NCBI RefSeq assembly: GCF_029855045.1
Contig: NZ_CP123228.1
Location: 1,116,001-1,180,000, forward strand
Origin: Piscinibacter sp. XHJ-5
GTDB lineage: Bacteria > Pseudomonadota > Gammaproteobacteria > Burkholderiales > Burkholderiaceae_C
DNA: 64,000 nucleotides
Direction: 5' to 3'
Shown: piece by piece, positions 36,365 through 44,459 of the stretch
How positions within the stretch are numbered: position 1 is the stretch's first letter
Layout: the number at the start of each line of letters is the position of its first letter
The notes under the pieces: generated by a model
The model's input: only the letters and a program-made list of their open reading frames with translations
What the model was told of the DNA's origin: nothing
Database searches by the model: none
Position numbers and translations under genes: made by a program

Positions 36365-37237
36365 TCAGGCGCCCACGCCGACCTGCAGCTCCGCGACGTA
36401 GCCGTCGGTGGCGTTGCCGGTCACGGTTGCCAGCTGCAGCGTCACGCCATCGCTGAAGACGTTGTCCGTGGAGAAGCTGATCGCAGCCAGATTGGCCGCG
36501 CTCGCGCTGTAGCCGCTGGTGGCGTACACCTCGGCGCACACGTCGGTCGGGAAAGCGATTTGCGAGGTCTTCAGCTTGTTGGTGTACGAGGTTGCGGTGG
36601 TCGAGGAGCGGTACACCTCGAAGTGGATGTGCGGCATGCGGCCGCTGTAGCAGCCGGGGAAGATGGTCGTGAAGGCGACGAGTCCGTCGCTGTCGGCCTG
36701 CTGCACGCCGCGCAGGTAGTTCTCTCCGGTGACGCCCGAGGAATACATCGAGTACTTGCCGTCGGCGGTGCAGTGCCACAGGTACACCGCATACCCGGAG
36801 AGGTCGGCGCAGCTGCTGTTGGTGTTGACCAGGTGCAGCTTGACGGTGAGGGTCACGCCGTTCGCCACGCCGGTGGCGCCGGCGATGCTCGAACGAATGT
36901 CGCTGCGCACGATGCCCGACAGCGCGAGCGCGTTGGCGATTCCGCTGCCATTGCTGTTCGAGCCGTCGCCCGGGTACGGGCCGGCGGTCTCCTCGGGGAT
37001 CACCGGGCAGGTGGTCGTGCTGGTGCTGCCGGTGGTGGTCGTGGTGCCGGTGCTGGTCGTGGTGTCGGTGGTCGTCGTCGTGCTGGTGCCGGATGTGTCG
37101 TCCCCGCCGCCTCCGCAACCCCACAGCGCCAACGCGCCGGCGCCGCCTGCGAGCCAGCGCAGCGCGCGGCGCCGTTCGGCAATGGAGGCGGCAAGGGTTT
37201 GAAGGTCGTGGGCAAGCCCGGCGTCGTGTGCTTCCAT
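36365..37237 (-). CDS. Intradiol ring-cleavage dioxygenase-like exported lipoprotein
   Basis: A 290-residue protein. An RRRALRW motif and a lipobox (LALWGC) suggest export as a lipoprotein, possibly by Tat. A Thr/Ser/Gly linker of about 30 residues follows, then a domain of the intradiol dioxygenase superfamily: EETAGPYPG, GYAVYLWHCTADGKYSMY, TIFPGCYSGRMPHIHFEVY. The Tyr and the two His of PHIHFEVY correspond to iron ligands. These secreted relatives are not classical catechol dioxygenases and may act on humic, lignin-like or siderophore aromatic rings. AGAGGA precedes the ATG. Confidence 0.85.
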   Translation of the reverse strand: MEAHDAGLAHDLQTLAASIAERRRALRWLAGGAGALALWGCGGGGDDTSGTSTTTTTDTTTSTGTTTTTGSTSTTTCPVIPEETAGPYPGDGSNSNGSGIANALALSGIVRSDIRSSIAGATGVANGVTLTVKLHLVNTNSSCADLSGYAVYLWHCTADGKYSMYSSGVTGENYLRGVQQADSDGLVAFTTIFPGCYSGRMPHIHFEVYRSSTTATSYTNKLKTSQIAFPTDVCAEVYATSGYSASAANLAAISFSTDNVFSDGVTLQLATVTGNATDGYVAELQVGVGA

Positions 37238-37502
37238 GGAGTCCTCTGGTGAGGGCGGGGTGACGGCACCCGTTGAGCCGATTGAGCCGCCGCCGTCTTG
37301 CTCCCGTTTAGCGACTTCGTGTCGACCCCGACACAAACCCGGACCGGTCGCAGGGCTTGCTGCGCGAACCGGCTCGGGATCGGCGTGCACGCCGGGCGGC
37401 GGCGCCGCTGAAACAAAGTGGTACGAGCTCTGAGGCCACTAGGGATATCAATCCCGGGCACGATGACTAATCTTGGATGGCCCTTCGTCGAAGAGCCGCG
37501 AG

Positions 37503-37727
37503 ATGACCACCATGAACCCCCGTCCGCCCAAGCCGCCCGATGGCACGCCGGCCCAGCGCTACGGCTTGTTCATCGCTGCGCTGGTGGTGGCGCTCCTGGG
37601 GCTTACCACGCTCGACGTCAGCAGCGACGAAACCCGCGCCGCCAAGCGCAAATCCGCCGAGCACGAGCGCACCGCCGAGTGCATCGTCGCCTCGGCGCTG
37701 TTCGTCGGGGTGCGTCCGACCCCCTGA
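37503..37727 (+). CDS. Small membrane protein, 74 aa (hypothetical)
   Basis: A 74-residue ORF with a Pro-rich start, one hydrophobic helix (YGLFIAALVVALLGLTTLDV) and a charged C-terminal tail. ATG at 37503 is used; ATG at 37512 is possible. No family recognised. The 265 bases before it (37238-37502) hold only the divergent promoter area of the intradiol-dioxygenase-like gene and this ORF, with a short inverted repeat TGTCG/CGACA. Confidence 0.5.
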   Translation: MTTMNPRPPKPPDGTPAQRYGLFIAALVVALLGLTTLDVSSDETRAAKRKSAEHERTAECIVASALFVGVRPTP

Positions 37728-37876
37728 CGTCCTTGCCAGGGATGTCCTACGGCCGCGGGCGCGGCCGTCCGATGGGCCGTGCCCGCCGATGCGGGTCGAA
37801 TGGCTGCGGCGATCCCCGCTTCGATGCGACGGCTCATCGCCTTTCTTCAACAGCAGGACCAGGAGAAAGAAACGCC

Positions 37877-38422
37877 ATGAACACGAAGAACGACAGACCC
37901 CTTGCCAAGGGCGAACAACGGGCACGCGACGAAAACCGCGATCCGCTCAGCGGTGCGCCGGGGTCGCACCCCGTGGGCACCGGGCTGGGGGCAGCCGCCG
38001 GCGGGCTGGCAGCCGGCGCCGCGGTCGGCACCGCCGCGGGTCCGATCGGCACGGCGATCGGCGCGGCCATCGGGGCGGTGGCGGGCGGCTTGGCCGGCAA
38101 GGGCGTTGCCGAGCTGGTGGATCCGACGGCCGAGGATGCGTATTGGCGCAAGACCTACTCGAGCCGGCCGTACGTCGACCCGACCTACAACTACGACGAC
38201 TACGGGCCGGCCTATCGCTATGGGCTGAGCGCCTACAGCGATCACCCCGGCCGCGCCTTCGACGACGTCGAATCGGACATCGGCGCCGGCTGGGATCGGG
38301 CCCGGGGCAGCTCGCGGCTGACTTGGGAGCACGCCAAGGAGGCGACGCGCGACGCCTGGGAGCGGGTCGGCAATGCGGTCGAGCGCGCGGTGCCCGGCGA
38401 TTCCGATCGCGACGGCCGATAG
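37877..38422 (+). CDS. Glycine-zipper membrane-associated protein
   Basis: A 181-residue protein. The N-terminus is charged; a central Gly/Ala-rich segment (GTGLGAAAGGLAAGAAVG and GTAIGAAIGAVAGGLAG) forms a glycine zipper. An aromatic acidic tail follows (YVDPTYNYDDYGPAYRYG, WDRARGSSRLTWEHAKEA). Related short proteins in Burkholderiales are annotated as glycine-zipper or hypothetical stress proteins. AGGAG precedes the ATG by about 11 bases. Function unknown. Confidence 0.75.
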   Translation: MNTKNDRPLAKGEQRARDENRDPLSGAPGSHPVGTGLGAAAGGLAAGAAVGTAAGPIGTAIGAAIGAVAGGLAGKGVAELVDPTAEDAYWRKTYSSRPYVDPTYNYDDYGPAYRYGLSAYSDHPGRAFDDVESDIGAGWDRARGSSRLTWEHAKEATRDAWERVGNAVERAVPGDSDRDGR

Positions 38423-38540
38423 ACGTGCGGCTGCGGCCGCACGTCACGTCCCGGCCCGCCCTGCCGGTGCTTCCGGCGGGGCGGGCACGCCTGTTTCGGG
38501 CGAAGATAGTCGCGTCGCGGCCGCCGCTTCACCGTCGCCG

Positions 38541-39428
38541 ATGCTCAAGACCGAAATCCCGAGCGATTGCCACCCCGACCTGGACCAGTACCCGGTTGCC
38601 GACCTCGTCGCGGCCTTCATCGACGACCAGGCCCATGCCGTGCAGGCGGTGAGGTCCGCGGCCGGGCGCATCGCGCTGGCGGTGGAGGCCGCCGTGCCGC
38701 GGATCGCCGCCGGCGGACGCCTCCTGTACGTCGGCGCCGGCACGTCCGGGCGGCTGGGGGTGCTCGACAGCGTGGAGCTGTTTCCCACCTTCTCGTGGCC
38801 GCGCGAGCGCGCGGTGGCCCTGCTGGCGGGAGGCCAGCAGGCGATGTTCGAGTCGGTGGAAGGGGCGGAGGACAGCCTGGAGCAGGGCCGGATCGACATC
38901 GAGGGAGTGCGTGTCGCGGCCGGCGACGTCGTCATCCTGCTGGCCGCGTCAGGTGCGACGCCGTATGTGATGGGCGCGCTCGAAGCGGCGCGCGCCGCCG
39001 GTGCGCTGACCATCGGCATCGCGAACAACCCCGCCGCACCGGTGACCCTGGGCGCTGAAGTCGCGATCACCCTGAACACCGGCAGCGAGGTGATCTCGGG
39101 CAGCACGCGGCTGAAGGCCGGAACCTCGCAGAAGATCGCGCTGAACACGCTGTCCAGCGCGATCATGGTCCGGCTCAACAAGGTCTATGGCAACCTGATG
39201 GTCGACCTGCAGCCGACGAACGCCAAGCTGTTCCGACGCGCCATCAGCCTCACGATGCGCGCCACCGGCGCCGACGAGGACAGCGCGCGCCAGGCGCTCG
39301 TTGCCTGCCACTACCAGGTCAAGGTGGCGATCGTCTCGCTGCTCAAGAAAGTCGACGTGGCCGTGGCCGAGGCTCGCCTGGCCAGTTCGGCCGGGAGCGT
39401 TCGCCGCGCCATCGCCGACCTGCCGTGA
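38541..39428 (+). CDS. murQ: N-acetylmuramic acid 6-phosphate etherase
   Basis: A 295-residue SIS-fold enzyme that splits the lactyl ether of MurNAc 6-phosphate to give GlcNAc 6-phosphate and D-lactate in peptidoglycan recycling. The signature is GGRLLYVGAGTSGRLGVLDS with a catalytic Glu in SVELFPTFSWP, plus AASGATPYVMGALEAAR and SGSTRLKAGTSQKIALNTLSS. Neither anmK nor a MurNAc transporter gene is adjacent. The 3' end overlaps the convergent flippase-like gene by 86 bases. Confidence 0.93.
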   Translation: MLKTEIPSDCHPDLDQYPVADLVAAFIDDQAHAVQAVRSAAGRIALAVEAAVPRIAAGGRLLYVGAGTSGRLGVLDSVELFPTFSWPRERAVALLAGGQQAMFESVEGAEDSLEQGRIDIEGVRVAAGDVVILLAASGATPYVMGALEAARAAGALTIGIANNPAAPVTLGAEVAITLNTGSEVISGSTRLKAGTSQKIALNTLSSAIMVRLNKVYGNLMVDLQPTNAKLFRRAISLTMRATGADEDSARQALVACHYQVKVAIVSLLKKVDVAVAEARLASSAGSVRRAIADLP

Positions 39429-40383
39429 CAGCGTCCCACTCCAGCGCGAGATACACGACGCTCGCCAGCAGCAGCGGTCCGACGAAGTAGATCGCGCGGT
39501 AGGCGAGCAGCGCCCCCAGCACTTCGGTGGCCGGCACCTGCGGGCTCAGCAGGGCGACGAACACGGTCTCCAGCACGCCCAGGCCGGCCGGCACGTCGAT
39601 GATGGCCAGTGCGAGGGCGCTGGCCATCAGGGCCAACAGGACCGATTCGAAAGGCACCCGCTCGCCGAGCAGGGCATGGAGCACGCCGGCCAGCAGCAGC
39701 CAGTTGAGCGACGACAGCCCGCACTGCGCGGCGGCGACCGGCAGCGGCGGCAGGCGGAATGTCACGCCGCGCAGCACCAGGCGGTGGTCGCGGGCCAGGC
39801 GGCAGGCCACCAGGTACAGGCAGACCGCGCCGAGCAGGGCGACGCCGAACCATTGCAGCGGCAGGCCTGCCAGGCCCCAGTCCGGCGGCAGCGCGACGAC
39901 GCGCGTCGCCAGCGCGACGCCGGCCAGCGTCGCGAAGCCGAGCCAGTTGGTGAAGACATTGAACAGCCACAGCGCCGCCGTGAGGTGCGCCGGTACGCCG
40001 TGATGGGCGTAGAGGCGGAAGCGCACACCGGCGCCGGCGGGCCCGAGGCTCAGCGCGCAGGCGTGGCCGACGAAGGCGATGGCGAGGACATGACCCCGGG
40101 TCAGCGGATGGCCGGTGGTGCGTTGCGCGAGCAGGTCGAAGCTGCAGTACACCGCATAGCTTGCTGCTCCCAGGAGGGCGGCCCGCCCGAGAGACCGGTA
40201 CGAGAGGTCGCCCATCACCTCGCGCATGGCGCGCCAGTCGACGCTGCCCAGATGGCTCACCAGGAGCGTGCCCCCCAGCAGCAGCAGGCCGATCGTGAGC
40301 AGGTGCCGCGGCCCTCGGCCATAGCCGCGCCAGCGCACCGGCTCGGGCGTCCCGGCGGTGCGGGATTCGCGGGGACGGTCCAC
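39343..40383 (-). CDS. Flippase-like/lysylphosphatidylglycerol synthase TM-region protein (UPF0104)
   Basis: A 346-residue multi-pass membrane protein with about eight helices. Family markers are TRGHVLAIAFVGHACALSLG, PAGAGVRFRLYAHHGV and IIDVPAGLGVLETVFVALL, all in the UPF0104/MprF membrane region. It lacks the C-terminal synthase domain, so a role in moving lipids or polyprenyl sugars is more likely than aminoacylation. GTG start at 40383. The convergent murQ coding region overlaps its last 86 bases. Confidence 0.85.
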   Translation of the reverse strand: MDRPRESRTAGTPEPVRWRGYGRGPRHLLTIGLLLLGGTLLVSHLGSVDWRAMREVMGDLSYRSLGRAALLGAASYAVYCSFDLLAQRTTGHPLTRGHVLAIAFVGHACALSLGPAGAGVRFRLYAHHGVPAHLTAALWLFNVFTNWLGFATLAGVALATRVVALPPDWGLAGLPLQWFGVALLGAVCLYLVACRLARDHRLVLRGVTFRLPPLPVAAAQCGLSSLNWLLLAGVLHALLGERVPFESVLLALMASALALAIIDVPAGLGVLETVFVALLSPQVPATEVLGALLAYRAIYFVGPLLLASVVYLALEWDAVTAGRRWRGERSRPNWPGEPRPRPRRLS

Positions 40384-40398
40384 GAGAGACCGCAGAGG

Positions 40399-40623
40399 TC
40401 AGTGGCGCGGCGACGCGCGCCGTTCGAACCGACCGGGACGCGGGCGTGCCAGCTCGCTCGCGACGAAATCGACGGCAGCCTCGGGCGCCATCACGCCGGT
40501 GCGCTCGAAGGCTTGGAGCTCGCGTGCGAGCCGGCGCGCTTCATCGGCCGCGATATCGCGATCGACTTCGATGATGCGATTCGCGCAGCGCTCGAGCCAT
40601 ACGTTCTGAGGCAGGTGATTCAT
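40399..40623 (-). CDS. Hypothetical protein, 74 aa
   Basis: A 74-residue soluble ORF (RCANRIIEVDRDIAADEARRL, ELQAFERTGVMAPEAAVDFV) predicted mainly helical, with a basic C-terminus. A strong Shine-Dalgarno (GAGGAG) lies before the ATG at 40623, supporting a real gene. It lies 15 bases upstream of the flippase-like gene on the same strand, so the two are likely cotranscribed. No family recognised. Confidence 0.65.
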   Translation of the reverse strand: MNHLPQNVWLERCANRIIEVDRDIAADEARRLARELQAFERTGVMAPEAAVDFVASELARPRPGRFERRASPRH

Positions 40624-40934
40624 GACTTCTCCTCGCTGAGTGGAATGACGGACGTTTTTCGCAGCAGCCGGCGTGCCACCCACGCAGCACGTGGGCGGAG
40701 GCGCATGTCGGCTCGACTGATTCTTGGAATGTCGCCTTGCGGGCCCCTTACCGTCCATGGCCGCCAACCCCACGAATGCAGGGCGGACGCGTGCACTGCG
40801 CCGATGAATGCAAGGCACGCCCTTTGCCTGCTTAAAGGCTTGCCGAGACTTTTGGCGCGCCTGCGAACGATGCGGAGCGCTGCAGCAGGCAACCAGCTGA
40901 CACTGACCTTTCAATCTGCTACAGGAGATTCCCC
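40624..40934. other. Intergenic region without a recognised gene
   Basis: These 311 bases separate the divergent hypothetical gene (40623, minus) and the Ser/Thr-rich secreted protein gene (40935, plus). They are expected to hold both promoters. A CCACCCACG/CACGTGGGCGG inverted repeat is visible near 40676. No tRNA, riboswitch or convincing ORF was found. Confidence 0.5.
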
Positions 40935-41480
40935 ATGAGCAAACTGCCAAAAAGCTTGACCCTCGCCGCCGTACTCGCCGCAGCACTTGGTATGGCGTAC
41001 GCGCAAACGTCCGGCACGGGCACGGGTACCTCGGGCTCGACCGGTACCTCAGGCAGCGGCGCGACGGGCGGCGCGGACACCTCGACGAGCACGTCGGGCT
41101 CGGGCACCGGCGCCGCCGGCACGACCGGAACGATGCCGCCGAGCGGAACCACGAGCTCCGGCACGACCAGCTCGGGGACCACGAGCTCCGGCACCACCAG
41201 CTCCGGGACCAGCTCCGGGACCAGCTCCGGCTCGACCCTGAGCGGCAGCGGCACGACCAGCCCGTCGGCCACCCCGACGAGCCCGAGCCCGTCGGCCACC
41301 ACGACCGCCCCGAGCTCCTCGGCCACCACGACGGCCCCGAGCTCCTCGGCCACCACGAGCACCAGCCCGAGCACGACGAGCGGCGCCACCTCGAGCAGCA
41401 GTGGCACGACCACGAGCAGCGACATGTCGAGCTCCGGCTCGACGAGCGGTTCGCGTTCGGCACGCGCCGACCGCAACTGA
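40935..41480 (+). CDS. Secreted Ser/Thr/Gly-rich low-complexity protein
   Basis: A 181-residue protein. A signal peptide (SLTLAAVLAAALGMAYA) leads to a mature chain almost entirely of Ser, Thr, Gly, Ala and Pro, including four TSSGT-type copies (GTTSSGTTSSGTTSSGTTSS) and ATTTAPSSS copies. The last residues are basic. No folded domain is present; it may be a surface or matrix linker-like protein. ACAGGAGA precedes the ATG. A strong terminator follows. Confidence 0.75.
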   Translation: MSKLPKSLTLAAVLAAALGMAYAQTSGTGTGTSGSTGTSGSGATGGADTSTSTSGSGTGAAGTTGTMPPSGTTSSGTTSSGTTSSGTTSSGTSSGTSSGSTLSGSGTTSPSATPTSPSPSATTTAPSSSATTTAPSSSATTSTSPSTTSGATSSSSGTTTSSDMSSSGSTSGSRSARADRN

Positions 41481-41503
41481 CGCCTCGGGCGCATCGCTGA
41501 AAG

Positions 41504-41532
41504 AAAAACCGGGCCATGGCCCGGTTTTTTTT
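41504..41532 (+). terminator. Rho-independent terminator, bidirectional
   Basis: The hairpin CCGGGC-CATG-GCCCGG is flanked by AAAAA on the left and eight Ts on the right, so it can stop transcription from both sides: from the secreted-protein gene on the plus strand and from the L,D-transpeptidase gene on the minus strand. Confidence 0.95.
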
Positions 41533-41535
41533 CGA

Positions 41536-42288
41536 TCACTGGTCGATGGTCGGCCAGTTGGCTCCTTCGGGTGGTCCCGCTCGCAGGCTGCGGGCGGGCG
41601 CTTGTCGGCCGGCCACCCGCGACGCCTCCATGAAGCCGAACACCTCCCGCGGGGAGCGGGTCTCCGGCAGCACGTAGATGATGGTGGACGACTGGGCCAC
41701 CGTGGGTCCGACCCACTTCTCGTAGAACGCCTTGGGCAGGTTGATGCAGCCGTAGGAGATGCGGTTGTCTTTCGCGGTGCGGGTGGCCAGCCGCTGCAGT
41801 CGGCGCTCCTTCGGATTGCTCGTGACCACGCGGTGCATCGAGACGGCAGAGTCGTAGTCGACCCACACCACGTCTTCGCCGCGCGAGCTGCTCTGCCCCA
41901 TCTCGGCGACGAAGCGGCCGGCGGGCGTGGTTCGCTCCTCCGGCTTGATGTCGGCGATCTTCTTGTCCCCGATGCCGGGCACGGTGTCGTCACCGTGTGC
42001 CAGGCCGAGCAGGGCCGGCGCGGCAGCGAGCAGCCGGCCGCCCGGCTCGAAGACATAGACGCGCGCATTCACCTTGTCGAGGACGATGAAGTGCGCGCCT
42101 TCGTTGTCGCCCGAGGCGACGACGTCGTTGACGACTTGCCGGGCATCGCGCGAGGGCTGTTCGCGCCCGAAGTCGGCGCGCTTCACGCTGGTCGGCACGC
42201 TCACTGTCGGTCGACCGGTCGCGGCATGCGAGACGGTGGCGCACAGGGCGAGGGCGAGGGACAGGGGGACGAAGTGCTTGTACTGCAT
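41536..42288 (-). CDS. L,D-transpeptidase (YkuD-family) exported protein
   Basis: A 250-residue protein with a signal peptide (FVPLSLALALCATVSHA). The YkuD domain shows FIVLDKVNARVYVFEPGGR, the catalytic motif HRVVTSN and SYGCINLP with the nucleophile Cys. It would form 3-3 peptidoglycan cross-links or attach proteins in the periplasm. The region DDTVPGIGDKKIADIKPEERTT resembles the subgroup found in several Burkholderiales. The ATG at 42288 begins the signal peptide. It shares a terminator with the convergent secreted-protein gene. Confidence 0.88.
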   Translation of the reverse strand: MQYKHFVPLSLALALCATVSHAATGRPTVSVPTSVKRADFGREQPSRDARQVVNDVVASGDNEGAHFIVLDKVNARVYVFEPGGRLLAAAPALLGLAHGDDTVPGIGDKKIADIKPEERTTPAGRFVAEMGQSSSRGEDVVWVDYDSAVSMHRVVTSNPKERRLQRLATRTAKDNRISYGCINLPKAFYEKWVGPTVAQSSTIIYVLPETRSPREVFGFMEASRVAGRQAPARSLRAGPPEGANWPTIDQ

Positions 42289-42536
42289 GGATCGAGACGG
42301 GGGTGCGAGTGGCCGTAGCAAACGAGGTTCCCGACAGGCCCCGCGCTGGTGACAGCTGCAACAGCGCGGGGCCTGCGGCATTTGCAGCTTCGTATAGAGC
42401 GCTTTACAAGATGCCGCGGATGACGCCGGGGTGCGCAACGCTTTGTGTCCCCACGGCTTTCTTCGCTGTAGGGGGCGACGGGCGTCCGCGACGGATCCAA
42501 TATCGACCGGCGTGGCGGAGAAACCCGGAGGTGCTC

Positions 42537-43253
42537 ATGATCACCGACAGCCAGCTTCGGCAGATCATGCCCGGCCTGTCGCAGGCCAGGCGCGAGTTGT
42601 ATTTGCCGCACCTGAACCAGGCGATGCAGGCCAACGGCGTGGACACGCTGCTGCGCACGGCCGCCTTCGTGGCGCAGCTGGCCCACGAGTCGGGAGAGCT
42701 CCGCTTCATGGAGGAGCTGTGGGGCCCGACGCCCGCCCAATTGCGCTACGAGCCCCCTGGCGACCTGGCCAGGCGGCTGGGCAACAGCGAGGCCGGCGAC
42801 GGCCAGCGCTTCAAGGGGCGCGGGCCCATCCAGATCACCGGGCGCTTCAACTACCGAAGGTACGGTGAGCTGCTGGGGGTGGACTTCGTCGGCCAGCCGC
42901 AGCTGGCCGCCCAGCCCGAGCATGCGTTCTTGACGGCGGGCCTCTTCTGGAAGAGCAACGGCCTGAACGAGCTGGCGGACAGCGAGCAGTTCGTCGCCAT
43001 CACCAAGCGCATCAACGGCGGAACCAACGGCCTGGCCGAGCGCGAGAAGTACTACGCCCGGGCCAAGAGCGTGCTGGAGCCGGGCTTCGAGGCCGGCGGC
43101 CGGTCGCGCGGCGTCAGCGTGACCAGCGACGAGGTGCTGTCGCGCGGCCACGAAGCCATTGTCGATGTCCTCGGTTCGCGCGCCGCGTCCCGGAAGGCGA
43201 CGGCAAGGGGCAAGCCGTCGCGCCGCAAGCGGTCAGAGCCGATGCAGCTCTGA
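42537..43253 (+). CDS. GH19 chitinase/endolysin-like hydrolase
   Basis: A 238-residue glycoside hydrolase family 19 protein. The catalytic Glu is in FVAQLAHESGELRFMEELWG; KGRGPIQITGRFNYRRYG and ITKRINGG complete the typical endolysin-type pattern. There is no signal peptide. The last 40 residues are rich in Arg and Lys. Such single-gene GH19 proteins are often of phage origin and cut peptidoglycan or chitin. CGGAGG lies before the ATG. The end overlaps the RES toxin gene by 21 bases. Confidence 0.85.
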   Translation: MITDSQLRQIMPGLSQARRELYLPHLNQAMQANGVDTLLRTAAFVAQLAHESGELRFMEELWGPTPAQLRYEPPGDLARRLGNSEAGDGQRFKGRGPIQITGRFNYRRYGELLGVDFVGQPQLAAQPEHAFLTAGLFWKSNGLNELADSEQFVAITKRINGGTNGLAEREKYYARAKSVLEPGFEAGGRSRGVSVTSDEVLSRGHEAIVDVLGSRAASRKATARGKPSRRKRSEPMQL

Positions 43254-43928
43254 CTTCACGTACCAGGATTCAACCTGCTCGCCGTTCCACTGCAGCGAGA
43301 TGTGCTCACCCTGCACCGCGGGTCCCAACGCCCGCGGGCGAAAGATGCCCACGCACTCGCCGCCCGCGTCGCGCACGCTGTCATAGACGATGCCCCAGCT
43401 GCCGGCCTCGCGCAGTGCGGCGCCGAAGGGCTGCGACGAGCGGTAGTGCTCGCGCGCATAGACGTCGGGCAAGCGCTCTCGTGCGCCGCGGATGTCGTGC
43501 AGCGGCTGCTTCACTGTGGCCCTGTAGCACCGCATGTCGACCGAAATCGGCGGCTCGCGCGTCGCGGCCAGGAAGATCGCCTGGTGATGGCTGACCTCGC
43601 GCACGGCGGTGGCCAGCGTCCTGGCGGCGTAGTAGACCCCGTAGCCGCCCGACGTGAAGCGCGAGCCCAGCGGATTGAGATGAGTGAAGGCGGCCATGAT
43701 GGGGCTGCTGCCCGGTCCGCTGATGCGCTCGTCGCGCGGCACCAGCGAGATCTCGCCGACCTCCTGGCGCAGCCTCGGATTGGTGAGCGCCTCGATCGCG
43801 AACACGACCTCCAGGTCGGCCGGCGCAGCCACCCGCTCGAACAGCGGGATCGGCGGAAAGCGACTCGGCACGAGACGGTAGGTCGGGCCCCAGCGCAGCT
43901 CGGCGAGCGGCAGCTCGTCGGGCTTCAA
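43233..43928 (-). CDS. RES-domain toxin
   Basis: A 231-residue RES-family protein. The conserved polar residues lie in RWGPTYRLVPSRFPPIP, NPLGSRFTSGGYGVYYAART, TAVREVSHHQ, and VYDSVRDAGGECVGIFRP. Family members are NAD+-degrading toxins that pair with an Xre/DUF2384 antitoxin. The TTG start at 43928 overlaps the antitoxin stop (TTGA), so translation is coupled. The end overlaps the GH19 gene. Size and arrangement match known RES-Xre modules. Confidence 0.85.
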   Translation of the reverse strand: MKPDELPLAELRWGPTYRLVPSRFPPIPLFERVAAPADLEVVFAIEALTNPRLRQEVGEISLVPRDERISGPGSSPIMAAFTHLNPLGSRFTSGGYGVYYAARTLATAVREVSHHQAIFLAATREPPISVDMRCYRATVKQPLHDIRGARERLPDVYAREHYRSSQPFGAALREAGSWGIVYDSVRDAGGECVGIFRPRALGPAVQGEHISLQWNGEQVESWYVKSELHRL

Positions 43929-44341
43929 GACACGCCGCCCCGCACGGCGTCGAGGTAGCGTCGCACCTCGAACAGGTCGGCGACCTGGCCGCCCAGCATG
44001 CGCTCCAGCGCCGAGCGGCCGCCGAAAAGGGGAGCGGTGTTCGGCTTGCGGATCCAGGCATCGGCTCGCTCGGCCACCGGGAAGAGCACCTGCAGCGCCG
44101 AGTAGATGCCGAACACATAGCTCAGGCGCTCCAGCGTATCGGCGTCGAGCCGCGCAGGGTGGTCGCCGGCTCGCCAGGCGTAGACCGTCGAGCGCTGCAC
44201 GCCGAGGAGCCGCTGCTCCTCGGTGGCAGTCAGCGCCCAGGCCTTGGAGATGTTGAAGAAAGTGCGCAGGGCGGCTGCCGATGCGGCCGGCGAATCGAGT
44301 GCCGGCAGGGTGGGGGAGGCGTGTTGCGGGTGCGCGGCCAT
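43925..44341 (-). CDS. Xre/MbcA/ParS-type antitoxin (DUF2384)
   Basis: A 138-residue antitoxin. The N-terminal helix-turn-helix (EEQRLLGVQRSTVYAWRAGD) is followed by the DUF2384 region with LERLSYVFGIYSALQVLFP and a C-terminal RSALERMLGGQVADLFEVRRYLDA that binds the toxin. It precedes the RES toxin gene with overlap. A perfect 7-bp inverted repeat spanning its promoter (44375-44397) is a likely autorepression operator. Confidence 0.88.
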   Translation of the reverse strand: MAAHPQHASPTLPALDSPAASAAALRTFFNISKAWALTATEEQRLLGVQRSTVYAWRAGDHPARLDADTLERLSYVFGIYSALQVLFPVAERADAWIRKPNTAPLFGGRSALERMLGGQVADLFEVRRYLDAVRGGVS

Positions 44342-44358
44342 GGGGTGCTCCTGGGTGC

Positions 44359-44387
44359 AATGTAGTCCCCAAGTGGAATTCTTTCAA
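44359..44387 (-). promoter_or_regulatory. Promoter of the RES-Xre operon
   Basis: On the minus strand, TTGAAA (44382-44387) and TACATT (44359-44364) are spaced by exactly 17 bases, and AGGAGC precedes the ATG at 44341. This is a good sigma70 match, and its -35 lies inside the operator palindrome. Confidence 0.7.
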
Positions 44388-44397
44388 GTTGAATTCC
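44375..44397. promoter_or_regulatory. Palindromic operator of the RES-Xre operon
   Basis: GGAATTC and GAATTCC are perfect inverted arms separated by nine bases. The palindrome covers the -35 hexamer of the operon promoter, as expected for Xre-antitoxin autoregulation. Confidence 0.65.
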
Positions 44398-44459
44398 GTA
44401 AGCGGACAAGCCACGCGCTACCTCGAGTCCTTCTCCGCTCTGTCGTCGACACGAATCTA

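Noticed and set aside
40399..41517. Extended minus-strand frame rich in Ser, Trp and Cys upstream of the 74-residue gene
   Set aside because: It is the antisense of the Ser/Thr/Gly-rich secreted protein and its low complexity mirrors that gene; the real 74-codon gene starts at 40623 with a strong ribosome site.
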